Shown here one piece after another: positions 18,763 to 31,234 of a DNA stretch of 64,000 nt. How positions within the stretch are numbered: position 1 is the first letter of the stretch; each line of letters begins with the position of its first letter. The translations under genes were made by a program, and so were the position numbers. The notes below the pieces were generated by a model that was not told the DNA's origin, ran no database searches, and saw only the letters and a list, made by a program, of their open reading frames with translations. Source of the stretch: Aceticella autotrophica (lineage in GTDB: Bacteria; Bacillota; Thermoanaerobacteria; Thermoanaerobacterales; Thermoanaerobacteraceae); assembly GCF_017357865.1 (NCBI RefSeq), contig NZ_CP060096.1, positions 992,001 through 1,056,000 of the forward strand. The letters are read 5' to 3'.

Positions 18763-18781
18763 GATACCCTATATAGGTATC
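18763..18781 (-). promoter_or_regulatory. CsoR-like copper operator upstream of copA
   Basis: GATACC-CTATATA-GGTATC, a 6-base dyad around 7 bases, 26 bases ahead of the copA start. It resembles the TACCC...GGGTA type of CsoR operators. Regulator identity is inferred. Confidence 0.45.
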
Positions 18782-18866
18782 TTGCCTTATATTATAGATT
18801 CCTTATTTTATTATGTCAATATACTTTATGTCTTTTTAAACTTTTTTGTATAGTGTAAAACTTATA

Positions 18867-18895
18867 TTGACAATAAAATATAATTAAATTATAAT
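18867..18895 (+). promoter_or_regulatory. Consensus promoter of sufCB
   Basis: TTGACA (18867-18872), a 17-base spacer and TATAAT (18890-18895): perfect sigma-A hexamers, 50 bases before the sufC start. Confidence 0.75.
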
Positions 18896-18945
18896 GTTAA
18901 AAGAAAACGTTTATTGATTAAATCAAGCAGAGAAAGGTGATTTAA

Positions 18946-19683
18946 ATGCTTAAACTTCTTAATGTCAGTTATAAGGTTGAAGATAAAACTGTAGAAATCA
19001 TAAAAAACATAAGCTTTGAATTTGATAAAAATAAAATATATGTAATTACCGGACCTAATGGCGGAGGGAAATCCTCACTTGCTAAGTTGCTTATGGGAAT
19101 ATATAAGGTATCTTCAGGTAAAATTTTTTATAATGAAAAAGATATAACAGATCTCGGAATAACAGAAAGAGCAAAACTTGGAATCGGATATGCATTTCAG
19201 CATCCGCCCAAATTTAAGGGTATGAAGGTAAGTGAACTGCTTAAGATTTCGGCTTCAAATGATAAGTCAATGGTAGATATGCGTAATTTACTGTTGGATG
19301 TTGGGCTTTGCCCTAAGGATTATATAGATAGAGAAATAGATGGAAGCCTCTCTGGAGGTGAATTAAAACGAATAGAAATTGCAACAATTTTAGCCAGAAA
19401 ACCTAATTTTGCCATATTTGATGAACCTGAGGCAGGTATAGATTTATGGAGTTTTCAAAAATTAGCAGATACTTTCAAAAAATTGCATGAAAATACTGAT
19501 TCAACCTTAGTTATCATTTCACATCAGGAAAGGATATTAAATTTAGCTGATGAGGTTATCCTTATTGCAAATGGAGAAATAAAAGAGGTTGCCGATAAAG
19601 ATGAGATACTGATGGAAATAAGAAACAGTGAAGATGGGGACTGTAGAAAAATATGCAAAATAGGGGGTGAAAGGATATGTTAA
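18946..19683 (+). CDS. sufC: SufC-type ABC ATPase of FeS assembly
   Basis: A 245-residue cytosolic ABC ATPase. Walker A GPNGGGKSS, Q-loop region YAFQHPPKFKG, signature SLSGGELKRIEIA, Walker B FAIFDEPEAGID and the His-loop ISHQE are all present. The Pro-rich Q-loop FQHPPKFKG and short length are SufC-like rather than transporter-like. It powers conformational change of the SufB scaffold during iron-sulfur cluster assembly. The gene overlaps sufB by a few bases. No sufD, sufS or sufU follows, so this is the two-gene minimal form. Confidence 0.9.
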   Translation: MLKLLNVSYKVEDKTVEIIKNISFEFDKNKIYVITGPNGGGKSSLAKLLMGIYKVSSGKIFYNEKDITDLGITERAKLGIGYAFQHPPKFKGMKVSELLKISASNDKSMVDMRNLLLDVGLCPKDYIDREIDGSLSGGELKRIEIATILARKPNFAIFDEPEAGIDLWSFQKLADTFKKLHENTDSTLVIISHQERILNLADEVILIANGEIKEVADKDEILMEIRNSEDGDCRKICKIGGERIC

Positions 19684-20597
19684 GTGAAATAGAAAAACAA
19701 GTTTTAGAAGCGATATCAGATACTCATAATATACCACAAGTTGCCTATAATCTTAGAAAAAATGGAGAAAGTGTCGAAAGAAAAGTTGATGAAGATATTA
19801 CTATAGTTACTAAGAATGATAAGCCGGGAATTGATGTTTTTATTAAGCCGGGTACTAAAAATAAAAGTGTTCATATACCTGTTATTATTTCTAAAGCAGG
19901 TATAAATGATGTGGTTTATAACAGTTTTGACATTGGAGAGGATAGCGACGTGCTTATTGTTGCTGGGTGTGGTATCCATAATCCGGGGAATGAAGGTTCA
20001 CAGCACGATGGTATTCATGATTTTAAGGTTCATAAAAATGCTCATTTGAAGTATACTGAAAAGCATTATGCACAAGGGGAAGGAAAGGGTAAAAAAATTC
20101 TTAATCCTAAAACCATTCTTGAAGTATACGAAGGTGGGTTCGTTGAAATGGAATTAATACAGATTAAGGGGGTAGATTTTACAAATCGTGAAACTGAAGT
20201 TAGACTTCATGAGGGCGCACGATTAATAGTAACTGAAAGATTATTTACTGATTACAGCCAGAAAGCGGAATCCCATATAACTATTCAACTAATGGGGGCG
20301 AATTCTTCAGCTCAAATTATCTCAAGGTCTGTTGCAAAAGGGAAATCTGAGCAGATATATTATTTTAATATGATAGGTAAAAACAAATGTGCAGGTCATA
20401 TACAGTGTGATGCTATAATTATGGATGAAGCAAAAGTTACATCAATTCCAGCGATTTCGGCTTTTCATCAAGATGCACAGCTTATACATGAGGCAGCGAT
20501 AGGTAAGATTTCATCAGAACAGTTAATCAAGCTTATGTCTTTAGGTTTATCTGAAAAGGAAGCCGAAGAAAAAATATTGGAAGGGTTTTTAAAATAG
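19677..20597 (+). CDS. sufB: SufB/SufD-family FeS scaffold (minimal SmsB type)
   Basis: A 306-residue SufBD beta-helix protein, much shorter than standard SufB (about 465 residues). ATG lies inside the sufC end after GGGGGTGAAAGG. Conserved pieces are VAGCGIHNPG, EKHYAQGEGKG and the C-terminal SAFHQDAQLIHEAAIGKISSEQLIKLMSLGLSE, the family signature with the His/Glu cluster-site region. With SufC it forms the small SUF-like system (called SMS in recent literature) of archaea and anaerobic Firmicutes. Cys and Glu ligands are inferred from position. Confidence 0.88.
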   Translation: MLSEIEKQVLEAISDTHNIPQVAYNLRKNGESVERKVDEDITIVTKNDKPGIDVFIKPGTKNKSVHIPVIISKAGINDVVYNSFDIGEDSDVLIVAGCGIHNPGNEGSQHDGIHDFKVHKNAHLKYTEKHYAQGEGKGKKILNPKTILEVYEGGFVEMELIQIKGVDFTNRETEVRLHEGARLIVTERLFTDYSQKAESHITIQLMGANSSAQIISRSVAKGKSEQIYYFNMIGKNKCAGHIQCDAIIMDEAKVTSIPAISAFHQDAQLIHEAAIGKISSEQLIKLMSLGLSEKEAEEKILEGFLK

Positions 20598-20622
20598 CTT
20601 GCTGAAGGGGAGGTAAGGTATA

Positions 20623-20904
20623 TTGTATGGAACTCTTTTTCTTATTATTGTAGTAGCTGTTGTCGCTGTTATTTTTGGCATACAAAACAATTTGCCAATA
20701 ACAGTGAATTTTATGTTTTGGAGTTTTAAATGTTCTGAGGCGATGGTTATAGTCGTTTCTATACTTTTAGGTTTGCTGTTGGGATTTTTATTTTCTTTTC
20801 CAATGATACACCGCCGCAGTAAAAAAATAAAGGGATTAAGCAATGATTTAAAAGACAGTACTAATTCCTTTAAATATGAAGAAAAATCCAAAAAAGATAC
20901 TTAG
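20623..20904 (+). CDS. LapA/DUF1049-family membrane protein
   Basis: A 93-residue protein with two transmembrane helices (about 3-22 and 40-62) and a charged cytoplasmic tail RRSKKIKGLSNDLKD. The pattern IFGIQNNLPITVNFMFWSF between helices is typical of the lipopolysaccharide assembly protein A-like (DUF1049) family, widespread also in Gram-positives where its role is not settled. It starts at TTG 20623 after GGGGAGGTAAGG. It follows sufB by 25 bases, and a terminator comes after. Confidence 0.75.
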   Translation: MYGTLFLIIVVAVVAVIFGIQNNLPITVNFMFWSFKCSEAMVIVVSILLGLLLGFLFSFPMIHRRSKKIKGLSNDLKDSTNSFKYEEKSKKDT

Positions 20905-20923
20905 AATTGATTATTCATCGATA

Positions 20924-20957
20924 TGCATTTACTTGTAAAAGCAGATGCATTTTTTAT
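20924..20957 (+). terminator. Rho-independent terminator after the suf group
   Basis: TGCATTTACTT pairs with AAGCAGATGCA (one wobble, one mismatch) around GTAA and is followed by six T residues. Confidence 0.75.
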
Positions 20958-21022
20958 TGTATAATAATATACAATGAGAAGTTTATAATATCTTTAAAAT
21001 AAATTGTATTAAGGAGAAAAAT

Positions 21023-22153
21023 ATGAGTAAAATAAAAGTATTGTATATAATCAGACGTGCAGAAGGCGGTATGAAAAAACACCTTTTATCTATTTTAAAT
21101 ATGATGGATATGAATAAATACATGGTGGCTGTAGCTTGTCATTTTGATAAAAAAACAAAAGAAGATTTAAGATGTAAGGATATCAACGTTTATGATGTTG
21201 ACATATTAGATAATATTAATCTTAAGGCTGATATTTATTCTATTATGGAGCTTAAACATGCAATAAACGTTTTTGCACCTGATATTGTTCATATACATGG
21301 AGCAAAAGCTTCCCTCGTTGGAAGAATTGCATGCATGGGTAAAAAATGCAAAATTGTTGTCACAGTTCATAATTTTCCTGGATATGATAAAATGCATCCT
21401 CTAAAAAGAGATGTTTATCTTTTTATAAATAAATATCTAAACAAAAGGACATCACAGTTTATTGCTGTATCTGATGCACTAAAGAATGAAATCATAAAAT
21501 ATGAAGGGATAGAGGAAAACAAGATAAAAACAATTTATAATTGTATTGATAATAGTACATATAAAATTAACAGCAATTTAAATCTTAGAAAAGAATTTAA
21601 TTTACCTGCCGAATCCTTGATTGTTGGATCTGCTGCAAGGCTTATTCCTTCAAAAGGAATACAGGATTTGGTCAATGCAGCTAATCTCCTGAGGGATATA
21701 AACAATTTATATTTTATTGTTGCAGGAGACGGTCCTATGATGCCTGAATTAAAAAAGATGGTAAATTATCACAAGCTTGATAATTTTATTTTTACAGGTT
21801 TTAGAGATGATATACCTGATTTTCTTAGGAATTTAGATATTTTTGTATTACCATCCCATCAGGAAGGATTTGGGCTTTCGATTATCGAAGCAATGTTTCA
21901 AGACAAACCTGTAATAGCTACAAATGTAGGTGGAATCCCGGAGATTTTAAAGAATTCCTCATATGGTATAATCATAAATGCAGGGGACGTAAATGCATTA
22001 TCAAAATATATTAAAAAATTAGTGAATGATAGCGAATTAAGAAAAAAATTATCGCAATTCGGTAAAGAATATGTTATAAATAAGTTTTCATGTGAGAAAA
22101 TGTATAGAGAGATTGATTCAATTTATGAAAATTTGACCCGTCTTAATTTGTAA
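21023..22153 (+). CDS. GT4-family glycosyltransferase
   Basis: A 376-residue two-Rossmann glycosyltransferase. The N-terminal half begins VLYIIRRAEGGMKKHLLSI (GGM loop). The C-terminal half carries VGSAARLIPSKGIQDLV, IVAGDGPM and PSHQEGFGLSIIEAM with the Glu pair of the GT4 donor site. It transfers a nucleotide-sugar residue to an envelope acceptor, but neither donor nor acceptor can be read here. Ribosome site AAGGAG is good. It is followed by a small membrane protein gene and lepA. Confidence 0.88.
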   Translation: MSKIKVLYIIRRAEGGMKKHLLSILNMMDMNKYMVAVACHFDKKTKEDLRCKDINVYDVDILDNINLKADIYSIMELKHAINVFAPDIVHIHGAKASLVGRIACMGKKCKIVVTVHNFPGYDKMHPLKRDVYLFINKYLNKRTSQFIAVSDALKNEIIKYEGIEENKIKTIYNCIDNSTYKINSNLNLRKEFNLPAESLIVGSAARLIPSKGIQDLVNAANLLRDINNLYFIVAGDGPMMPELKKMVNYHKLDNFIFTGFRDDIPDFLRNLDIFVLPSHQEGFGLSIIEAMFQDKPVIATNVGGIPEILKNSSYGIIINAGDVNALSKYIKKLVNDSELRKKLSQFGKEYVINKFSCEKMYREIDSIYENLTRLNL

Positions 22154-22179
22154 AGAGGTGCGAAAGGTAGGTAAAGTTA

Positions 22180-22443
22180 GTGAGCAGGGTATTAGAAAAA
22201 AAGAAAAAGCGTTTAAAAAGAAGAATGGTTATATTATGTGTATTGTTATATTTATTTTTTATAATATCCTGCCTTTATACAGTTGACTATTCCTACAATG
22301 AGATTGCAACAGGGGAATGCAGGCAGGACCTTTTAAGTTTCTCTGTTATAAATGGGTATTTAGATATTACAGTTTTTGGTGATAAAATAACTATTGATAT
22401 AACAGGGTTGACAGAAAAACTTAGATCTATCAATATAACTTAA
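22180..22443 (+). CDS. Small single-TM membrane protein, unknown
   Basis: An 87-residue protein, start GTG 22180. It has a strongly basic N-terminus (EKKKKRLKRRM), one transmembrane helix (about 15-34) and an extracytoplasmic tail of about 50 residues with one Cys. The topology suggests an N-in, C-out bitopic protein. I do not recognise a family. It is 26 bases after the glycosyltransferase and 38 bases before lepA. Confidence 0.6.
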   Translation: MSRVLEKKKKRLKRRMVILCVLLYLFFIISCLYTVDYSYNEIATGECRQDLLSFSVINGYLDITVFGDKITIDITGLTEKLRSINIT

Positions 22444-22481
22444 TCATATGATATAATAATAGTATCAAAAGGGGGTTCATT

Positions 22482-24296
22482 ATGTCTGATGATAGAATAA
22501 AACACATAAGAAATTTTTGTATAGTTGCACATATTGACCATGGCAAATCAACTCTTGCGGATAGGTTGATTGAAAAGACTAACCTCCTATCACAGAGAGA
22601 GATGGAAAAACAGGTTTTAGATAGTATGGACCTTGAAAAAGAGCGTGGAATCACTATTAAGCTTACACCTGTACGATTAATATATAATTCAAAAAACGGT
22701 GAAGAATATGAGCTTAATTTAATTGATACCCCGGGACATGTTGATTTTACTTATGAGGTATCAAGAAGCATTGCTGCTTGTGAAGGTGCATTGCTTGTTG
22801 TTGATGCAACACAGGGAATAGAAGCCCAGACCCTTGCGAATGTATATCTTGCATTAGAGCATGACCTTGACATAATACCTATAATAAACAAAATTGACTT
22901 ACCTTCAGCAGATCCTGATTTTGTCAAAAAAGAAATTGAAGATATTATAGGTATACCTGCAGATGATGCTTTACTGATATCTGCAAAAATGGGGATTGGT
23001 ATTGAAGAAGTTTTAGAGGCTATTGTAGAGAGAATTGCTCCGCCGAGCGGTGATGAGAATTTACCGCTTAAAGCACTTATATTTGATTCATACTATGATA
23101 ATTATAAAGGTGCAATAAGTTTTGTAAGGGTTGTTGATGGAAATTGCAGACAAGGTGATCGGATTAAGATGATGTCATCCGGAAAAGAGTTTGAAGTTAC
23201 CGAGGTGGGAAAATTTATACCAAATTTAATTCCTGTAAAAGAATTGAAAGCCGGTGATGTTGGTTATATTGCCGCCAGCATAAAGAATGTAAAGGACACA
23301 AGGGTTGGTGATACGATTACAAGCGCCGAGAATCCCGCAGAAACTCCCTTGCCTGGTTATAAAAAGGTTACACCAATGGTTTTTTGCGGAATATACCCTG
23401 CAGATGGACAGGATTATGAAAACTTAAGAGATGCTCTTGAAAAATTACAATTAAATGATGCATCATTGGTTTTTGAACCTGATACTTCTGCTGCTTTAGG
23501 ATTTGGATTTAGGTGTGGTTTTTTAGGGCTTTTACATATGGAAATTGTTCAAGAAAGGCTTGAAAGGGAATATAATCTGGACCTTGTTACAACAGCGCCC
23601 GGAGTAATTTATAAGGTTTATAAGACAAATGGAGAGGTTCTTGAGCTTAATAATCCGTCAAATTTACCAGAATTGACGGAAATAGATCATGTAGAAGAAC
23701 CTATTGTTTCTGCTTCTATCATGACTCCAACAGAATATGTAGGAACAATTATGGAATTGTCTCAGGATAGGAGAGGTGTATTTCTCGGTATGGAGTATAT
23801 TGAGCAAACAAGGGTATTAATGAGGTATGATATACCATTAAATGAGATAATATACGATTTTTTTGATGCACTTAAATCAAGGACAAAAGGATATGCATCT
23901 TTTGATTATGAACTTAAAGGTTATAAGGAATCAAATCTCGTTAAGCTTGATATACTTATAAATGGAGAGAAGGTTGATGCACTTTCGATGATTGTACACA
24001 AGGATAAAGTAAATGAAAGAGCAAGGAAAATGACGGAAAGGCTTAAAGACAGTATTCCAAGGCATTTATTTGAGATTCCTGTACAAGCCGCAATTGGTTC
24101 TAAGATAATAGCAAGGGAAACCGTTAAGGCCTTGAGAAAAAATGTTCTTGCAAAATGTTACGGAGGCGATATAACAAGGAAGAAAAAATTGTTGGAAAAG
24201 CAAAAAGAGGGAAAGAAACGGATGAGGCAGATAGGGAAAGTGGAAATTCCACAGGAGGCATTTATGTCAATTTTAAAGCTTGATGATGAACAATGA
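22482..24296 (+). CDS. lepA: Elongation factor 4
   Basis: A 604-residue translational GTPase. G1 [17 protein letters not shown]3 [12 protein letters not shown] and G4 [10 protein letters not shown] are present, then EF-G-like domains and the LepA-specific C-terminal domain ending around [15 protein letters not shown]. LepA acts on stalled or mistranslocated ribosomes. The start follows AAAGGGGG. The stop overlaps the hemW start by four bases, the widespread lepA-hemW coupling. Confidence 0.97.
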   Translation: MSDDRIKHIRNFCIVAHIDHGKSTLADRLIEKTNLLSQREMEKQVLDSMDLEKERGITIKLTPVRLIYNSKNGEEYELNLIDTPGHVDFTYEVSRSIAACEGALLVVDATQGIEAQTLANVYLALEHDLDIIPIINKIDLPSADPDFVKKEIEDIIGIPADDALLISAKMGIGIEEVLEAIVERIAPPSGDENLPLKALIFDSYYDNYKGAISFVRVVDGNCRQGDRIKMMSSGKEFEVTEVGKFIPNLIPVKELKAGDVGYIAASIKNVKDTRVGDTITSAENPAETPLPGYKKVTPMVFCGIYPADGQDYENLRDALEKLQLNDASLVFEPDTSAALGFGFRCGFLGLLHMEIVQERLEREYNLDLVTTAPGVIYKVYKTNGEVLELNNPSNLPELTEIDHVEEPIVSASIMTPTEYVGTIMELSQDRRGVFLGMEYIEQTRVLMRYDIPLNEIIYDFFDALKSRTKGYASFDYELKGYKESNLVKLDILINGEKVDALSMIVHKDKVNERARKMTERLKDSIPRHLFEIPVQAAIGSKIIARETVKALRKNVLAKCYGGDITRKKKLLEKQKEGKKRMRQIGKVEIPQEAFMSILKLDDEQ

Positions 24297-25423
24297 CAGA
24301 AACTGGAATATATATTCATATTCCTTTTTGTAAGAAAAAATGTTTTTACTGTGATTTTAACTCCTATACAGGCTGTGAGTCTCTGTATTACGTTTATACA
24401 GATGCACTTAAAAAAGAAATAGCATTAAGGAAAGATACATTATTTAATACTGTATCATCGATTTTTATAGGAGGCGGTACACCAAATGTTTTGTCAGCTG
24501 AATGTATTAAAGAAATATTGTACATGATTTATAGATATTTTAATGTAATGAGTGATGCGGAAATCACTATAGAATTAAATCCTGGTCTTATCACAGAAGA
24601 AAGATTGAGAATTTACCAAGAGATTGGTATAAACAGGATAAGTATAGGGTTGCAGGCATGGCAAAACAGGCTTTTAAAAAAGATAGGAAGATTGCATACA
24701 ATTGAAGATTTTATAGAGAATTATAGAATTTCTCGTAAGTATTTCAGCAATATAAATATTGATTTAATATATGCACTTCCCGGACAAACTTTTGAGGATT
24801 GGAAGGAAACATTGAGTAAAGTTGTTGAGTTAAAGCCCAATCATATATCATGTTATGGTTTTATACTTGAAAAAGATACTGTGTTTTATAATTTATACAT
24901 AAAAGGTAAGCTTAAGATGCCGAGTGATGATTTTGAAATAGACCTTTTTCACTATACCATAGATTTTTTGCAAAAATGTGGCTATAACCATTATGAGATT
25001 TCAAATTATGCTATTAATTCCTATGAATGCAGGCATAATATATTGTACTGGAAAGATATGCAATATATCGGCTTTGGAGCTGGTGCATATTCATTTGATG
25101 GAGATAAGCGAACGGGTAATATTAAGGGTATAAAAGAATACATTGAGATGATTAATAATAAACGTATTGCAATTATAGAAGAAGAACAATTAAAAAAAAA
25201 AGATAAAATGTCTGAATTTATGTTTTTAGGCTTAAGAATGATGGAAGGAGTAAATGATAGGGAATTTAAGCATAGATTTTCAAAAAGCATGTTTTTAGTA
25301 TATAAAGATGCAATAAATAAAAATATAGATTTAAACCTATTGATGAGAGAAGGGGACAGAGTATATCTTACTTTAAAGGGAATGGATGTATCAAATAATG
25401 TTTTTGAAGATTTTTTAATTTGA
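24293..25423 (+). CDS. hemW: Radical SAM heme chaperone HemW
   Basis: A 376-residue HemW/HemN-like radical SAM protein. The cluster motif [10 protein letters not shown] (C-X3-C-X2-C) is near residues 13-20. [21 protein letters not shown] and YEISNYA mark the family, with HemW-type C-terminal HTH. HemW binds heme and delivers it to respiratory proteins; it lacks the extra Cys of coproporphyrinogen oxidase HemN. It sits between lepA and the hrcA heat-shock operon as in most Firmicutes. Confidence 0.93.
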   Translation: MTETGIYIHIPFCKKKCFYCDFNSYTGCESLYYVYTDALKKEIALRKDTLFNTVSSIFIGGGTPNVLSAECIKEILYMIYRYFNVMSDAEITIELNPGLITEERLRIYQEIGINRISIGLQAWQNRLLKKIGRLHTIEDFIENYRISRKYFSNINIDLIYALPGQTFEDWKETLSKVVELKPNHISCYGFILEKDTVFYNLYIKGKLKMPSDDFEIDLFHYTIDFLQKCGYNHYEISNYAINSYECRHNILYWKDMQYIGFGAGAYSFDGDKRTGNIKGIKEYIEMINNKRIAIIEEEQLKKKDKMSEFMFLGLRMMEGVNDREFKHRFSKSMFLVYKDAINKNIDLNLLMREGDRVYLTLKGMDVSNNVFEDFLI

Positions 25424-25426
25424 GTA

Positions 25427-25455
25427 TTGACAAATATTAATAAAAGTGGTATTTT
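25427..25455 (+). promoter_or_regulatory. Promoter of the hrcA operon
   Basis: TTGACA (25427-25432), a 17-base spacer and TATTTT (25450-25455); the CIRCE element covers the expected start of transcription. Confidence 0.75.
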
Positions 25456-25465
25456 AAAATTGTAA

Positions 25466-25492
25466 TTAGCACTCTCCAATGCCGAGTGCTAA
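25466..25492 (+). promoter_or_regulatory. CIRCE operator (HrcA site)
   Basis: TTAGCACTC-N9-GAGTGCTAA, an exact match to the CIRCE inverted repeat, 24 bases before the hrcA start. HrcA binds here to repress the chaperone operon when unstressed. Confidence 0.97.
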
Positions 25493-25515
25493 CAAAATAA
25501 TTCGGGGTGGTGAAA

Positions 25516-26550
25516 ATGCCATTAGATGAAAGAAAAAAGAAAATATTAGAAGCAATTATTAATGAATATATTTTAACGGTTGAACCAATCGGTTCTAGGA
25601 CTATAGCTAAAAAATATGACCTTGGTATAAGTCCTGCTACAATAAGAAATGAAATGGCAGACCTTGAGGAGATGGGTTATATTGAGCAACCATATACATC
25701 AGCAGGAAGGATACCTTCAGATAAAGGGTACAGGTATTATGTAAATAATATTATAGAAAATTATTTAAGTGAAACATATTTGAAGGATATTGAATTATTC
25801 GATCAAATGCTTGTGGAAATTGATGATATAGTAAAAAAATTTGCGAAATTTTTATCAGACAGAACAAAACATACAATTGTTGTAAAAATGCCAAAGATAG
25901 ATGAAAATAAAATTAAACGGGTTCAGATAATACCTGTTGATTCAAAGAAGATTGTACTTCTTATTATTACGGAATCTGGCATTATAAAGAATTATCTTAT
26001 AAATTTAAGCATGGAGATAGATTGTAATAATATGGAATTTTTAAATAATCTTTTAAATGATAAATTAGCCGGTAAAAATGAAAGGGATATGGATAATAAT
26101 TTAAAAAATGAAATAAAATCATGGTCAAGAAATGCTGAATTTTTAATTGATGAGATAACGAATGGAATTATAAAAAGTCTGGGACAAATTGAAGATATTG
26201 AGTTATATATAGAAGGTTCATCAAACATATTGAATTTTCCTGAGTATAGAGATATGATTAAAGCAAAGAATTTTTTTGAACTTCTTGGCAATAGAGATAT
26301 AATGAATACTGTATTAGAACCTGAACAGGATATTCTTGATGTAACAATAGGTAGTGAAAATAAATTCGATAATATGAAGGATTTAAGTATAATAAAAGCA
26401 ACATATCTGATCAATGAAGAGATAGCAGGTTCATTGGGTATAATTGGTCCAACAAGGATGAATTATTTTAAGCTTTTAAATGAAATAAATGTAATAGCAA
26501 AAGAGCTTTCCTATGTTTTATCAAATATTTATAGAAACACTGAGAGGTGA
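25516..26550 (+). CDS. hrcA: Heat-inducible transcription repressor HrcA
   Basis: A 344-residue HrcA. The N-terminal winged helix carries DERKKKILEAIINEYI and GISPATIRNEMADLEEMGYIEQPYTSAGRIPSDKGYRYYV. The GAF-like C-terminal domain ends with GSLGIIGPTRMNYFKLL. ATG 25516 follows CGGGGTGG; two earlier in-frame GTGs lie on that site. HrcA binds the CIRCE element just upstream and represses its own operon with grpE, dnaK and dnaJ. Confidence 0.97.
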   Translation: MPLDERKKKILEAIINEYILTVEPIGSRTIAKKYDLGISPATIRNEMADLEEMGYIEQPYTSAGRIPSDKGYRYYVNNIIENYLSETYLKDIELFDQMLVEIDDIVKKFAKFLSDRTKHTIVVKMPKIDENKIKRVQIIPVDSKKIVLLIITESGIIKNYLINLSMEIDCNNMEFLNNLLNDKLAGKNERDMDNNLKNEIKSWSRNAEFLIDEITNGIIKSLGQIEDIELYIEGSSNILNFPEYRDMIKAKNFFELLGNRDIMNTVLEPEQDILDVTIGSENKFDNMKDLSIIKATYLINEEIAGSLGIIGPTRMNYFKLLNEINVIAKELSYVLSNIYRNTER

Positions 26551-26555
26551 TAGGT

Positions 26556-28999
<2,444 letters not shown>

Positions 29000-29000
29000 G

Positions 29001-29021
29001 GACCAGGATAAATCCTGGTTC
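29001..29021 (+). other. Hairpin in the dnaK-dnaJ spacer
   Basis: ACCAGGAT (29002-29009) and ATCCTGGT (29012-29019) form a compact stem just after the dnaK stop. Without a T tract it may be a partial terminator or mRNA-stability element rather than a full stop. Confidence 0.5.
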
Positions 29022-29052
29022 TCATTTGTATAAATAAAGGCAGGTGATTCGA

Positions 29053-30198
29053 TTGGCAAAAGATTATTATAAAATTCTCGGGATTGATAAAAGTGCAACA
29101 GATGATGAAATAAAAAAAGCATATAGGAAGTTGGCAAAAAAATACCATCCGGATGTAAATCCTGGAGATAAAGAATCTGAGAAAAAATTTAAGGAAATAA
29201 ATGAAGCATATCAGATCTTATCAGATCCTAAAAAGAGAGCACAATATGATCAGTTTGGTGATGCAGCATTTAATCAAGGCGGCTTTGATCAAGGTGGTTT
29301 TGGTGGTTTTGGCGGTTTTGGACAAGGTGGTTTTGACTTTGGCGGATTCAGCGATATATTTGGTGATATATTTGGCGACGTATTTGGCGGTGGTACAAGA
29401 AGAAACATGGGTCCTGAAAGAGGAGAGGATATCAGGGTTGAAGTAACACTAACATTTGAAGAAGCAGCATTCGGTACAGAAAAAGAAATCGAAGTTGTAA
29501 GGTATGAGGATTGTGATAAATGTAATGGTACAGGAGCAAAATCAGGCACTAAGCCTGAAATATGTCCTGAATGCCATGGTACCGGTGAAGTGAAAATTAC
29601 CCAAAATACTCCATTTGGCAGAATTGTAAATATAAGAACATGTCCAAGGTGTCATGGAAAAGGGAAAATAATTTCAACTCCGTGTCCTGAATGTCATGGA
29701 ACTGGAAAAGTAAGAAGGGCAAGGAAAATCAAAGTCCATATACCTGCCGGAATAGATGACGGACAGATGGTATCATTGAGGGGTGAAGGTGAGCCTGGTG
29801 TTAGAGGGGGTCCTAAAGGAGACCTTTATGTTGTTGTAAGAATCAAACCACATAAGATATTTAAGCGTGATGGATTTGATGTAAAACTAAAAATGCCAAT
29901 AAGTTTTACAGAAGCGGCTTTAGGAGCAGAGATTGAAGTACCTACTTTGGACGGAAGAGCAGTATATACAATACCACCCGGCACACAGACGGGTACGATA
30001 TTTAGATTGAGGAATAAAGGTATTCCTCATATAAATGGACGTGGTCGTGGTGATCAATATGTAGAAGTATATGTTGAGGTGCCTAAGAGATTGTCTGAGA
30101 AGCAGAAAGAACTATTGAGAGAGTTTGATAAAGTTAGTAAAAGCGAAGGTAATAATAAATCTTTTTTTCAAAGGATGAAAGATGCATTTGGTGGATAA
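29053..30198 (+). CDS. dnaJ: Co-chaperone DnaJ (Hsp40)
   Basis: A 381-residue type I DnaJ. The J domain contains [10 protein letters not shown] with the HPD motif, then a Gly/Phe region with QGGF repeats (about 75-115). Four zinc-finger repeats follow: [30 protein letters not shown] and [10 protein letters not shown]. The C-terminal substrate domain is complete. It starts at TTG 29053 after AGGTGA. It stimulates DnaK ATP hydrolysis and delivers substrates. Confidence 0.96.
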   Translation: MAKDYYKILGIDKSATDDEIKKAYRKLAKKYHPDVNPGDKESEKKFKEINEAYQILSDPKKRAQYDQFGDAAFNQGGFDQGGFGGFGGFGQGGFDFGGFSDIFGDIFGDVFGGGTRRNMGPERGEDIRVEVTLTFEEAAFGTEKEIEVVRYEDCDKCNGTGAKSGTKPEICPECHGTGEVKITQNTPFGRIVNIRTCPRCHGKGKIISTPCPECHGTGKVRRARKIKVHIPAGIDDGQMVSLRGEGEPGVRGGPKGDLYVVVRIKPHKIFKRDGFDVKLKMPISFTEAALGAEIEVPTLDGRAVYTIPPGTQTGTIFRLRNKGIPHINGRGRGDQYVEVYVEVPKRLSEKQKELLREFDKVSKSEGNNKSFFQRMKDAFGG

Positions 30199-30219
30199 AT
30201 TTAAAAAGGGTGTGGAAAG

Positions 30220-31146
30220 ATGAAGTGGCTTGAAGTTCAGGTTACTACTACAGTAGAAGCAGAAGAAGCTGTTACAAATATTATGCATGAATTTGGAGCA
30301 AGCGGTGTCGTCATTAAAGATCCTAATGATATAAGGCTGTTAGCAGATGAAAGCAAGTGGGATTATATCGATCCAAAATTATTAGAGGATGGGAATAGTG
30401 TTAAAATATCAGCATATTTTCCGGTTTTACCTGATATTATTAATAAAGTAAGAATTATAGAGGAAAAAGTTTTAGGTCTTAGGGAATTTAATCTTGATAT
30501 AGGAGATTTTGATTTAGAAGTGTCTGAAGTTGACGAAAAGGATTGGGAAAACAACTGGAAGAAATATTATAAACCTATAAAAATAGGAGAAAAAATCGTA
30601 ATCAAGCCTTCTTGGGAAAAGTATAATCCCGATGCAAATGAAATAATAGTTGAGCTTGATCCAGGTATGGCCTTTGGGACTGGAACACATGAAACAACAA
30701 AAATGTGTATTGAATATCTTGAAAAATGTGTAAAAAAAGGCGATACGGTATTTGATGTTGGTTGTGGCTCGGGGATTCTTTCTATTGTAAGTTCAAAGCT
30801 GAATGCCGGTAAGGTTTTAGCTGCTGATATAGATGAAGTTGCAATAAAAGTTGCTTATGAAAATGTCATGCTAAATAAAGCTGATAATGTGAAAATATTT
30901 AAGAGTGATTTGCTTTCAAATTTTATAGGTAATGCTGATATTATTGTATCTAATATTATTGCGGATGTCATAATAAAAATAGCAGAAGATGTGTCAAAAC
31001 ACCTTATTAATAATGGAATATATATTTCAAGTGGGATTATTAAGGATAGAAAAGACGATGTTTTATTGGTATTAAGTAAATATTTTGATATTGTAGACAT
31101 AAAAGAAAATGGGGAATGGGTTGCAATTTTATCGAGAAAAAAATAA
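30220..31146 (+). CDS. prmA: Ribosomal protein L11 methyltransferase
   Basis: A 308-residue PrmA. The N-terminal substrate-recognition domain begins MKWLEVQVTTTVEAEEAV. The catalytic domain carries LDPGMAFGTGTHETT, FDVGCGSGILSI for SAM binding and VSNIIADVI. It trimethylates ribosomal protein L11. The position after dnaJ is standard in Firmicutes. A clear terminator follows before mtaB. Confidence 0.94.
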   Translation: MKWLEVQVTTTVEAEEAVTNIMHEFGASGVVIKDPNDIRLLADESKWDYIDPKLLEDGNSVKISAYFPVLPDIINKVRIIEEKVLGLREFNLDIGDFDLEVSEVDEKDWENNWKKYYKPIKIGEKIVIKPSWEKYNPDANEIIVELDPGMAFGTGTHETTKMCIEYLEKCVKKGDTVFDVGCGSGILSIVSSKLNAGKVLAADIDEVAIKVAYENVMLNKADNVKIFKSDLLSNFIGNADIIVSNIIADVIIKIAEDVSKHLINNGIYISSGIIKDRKDDVLLVLSKYFDIVDIKENGEWVAILSRKK

Positions 31147-31155
31147 GGATATTCA

Positions 31156-31203
31156 TATAAAACATCGGGCACTTTAATTCTGCTCGATGTTTTATACTTT
31201 TTC
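31156..31203 (+). terminator. Rho-independent terminator after prmA
   Basis: TATAAAACATCG pairs with CGATGTTTTATA around a loop of about 17 bases that can pair further, then CTTTTTC. It ends the heat-shock transcript. Confidence 0.8.
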
Positions 31204-31234
31204 AAACTGAAAGTACAGATTTAGGAGGTTTGTA

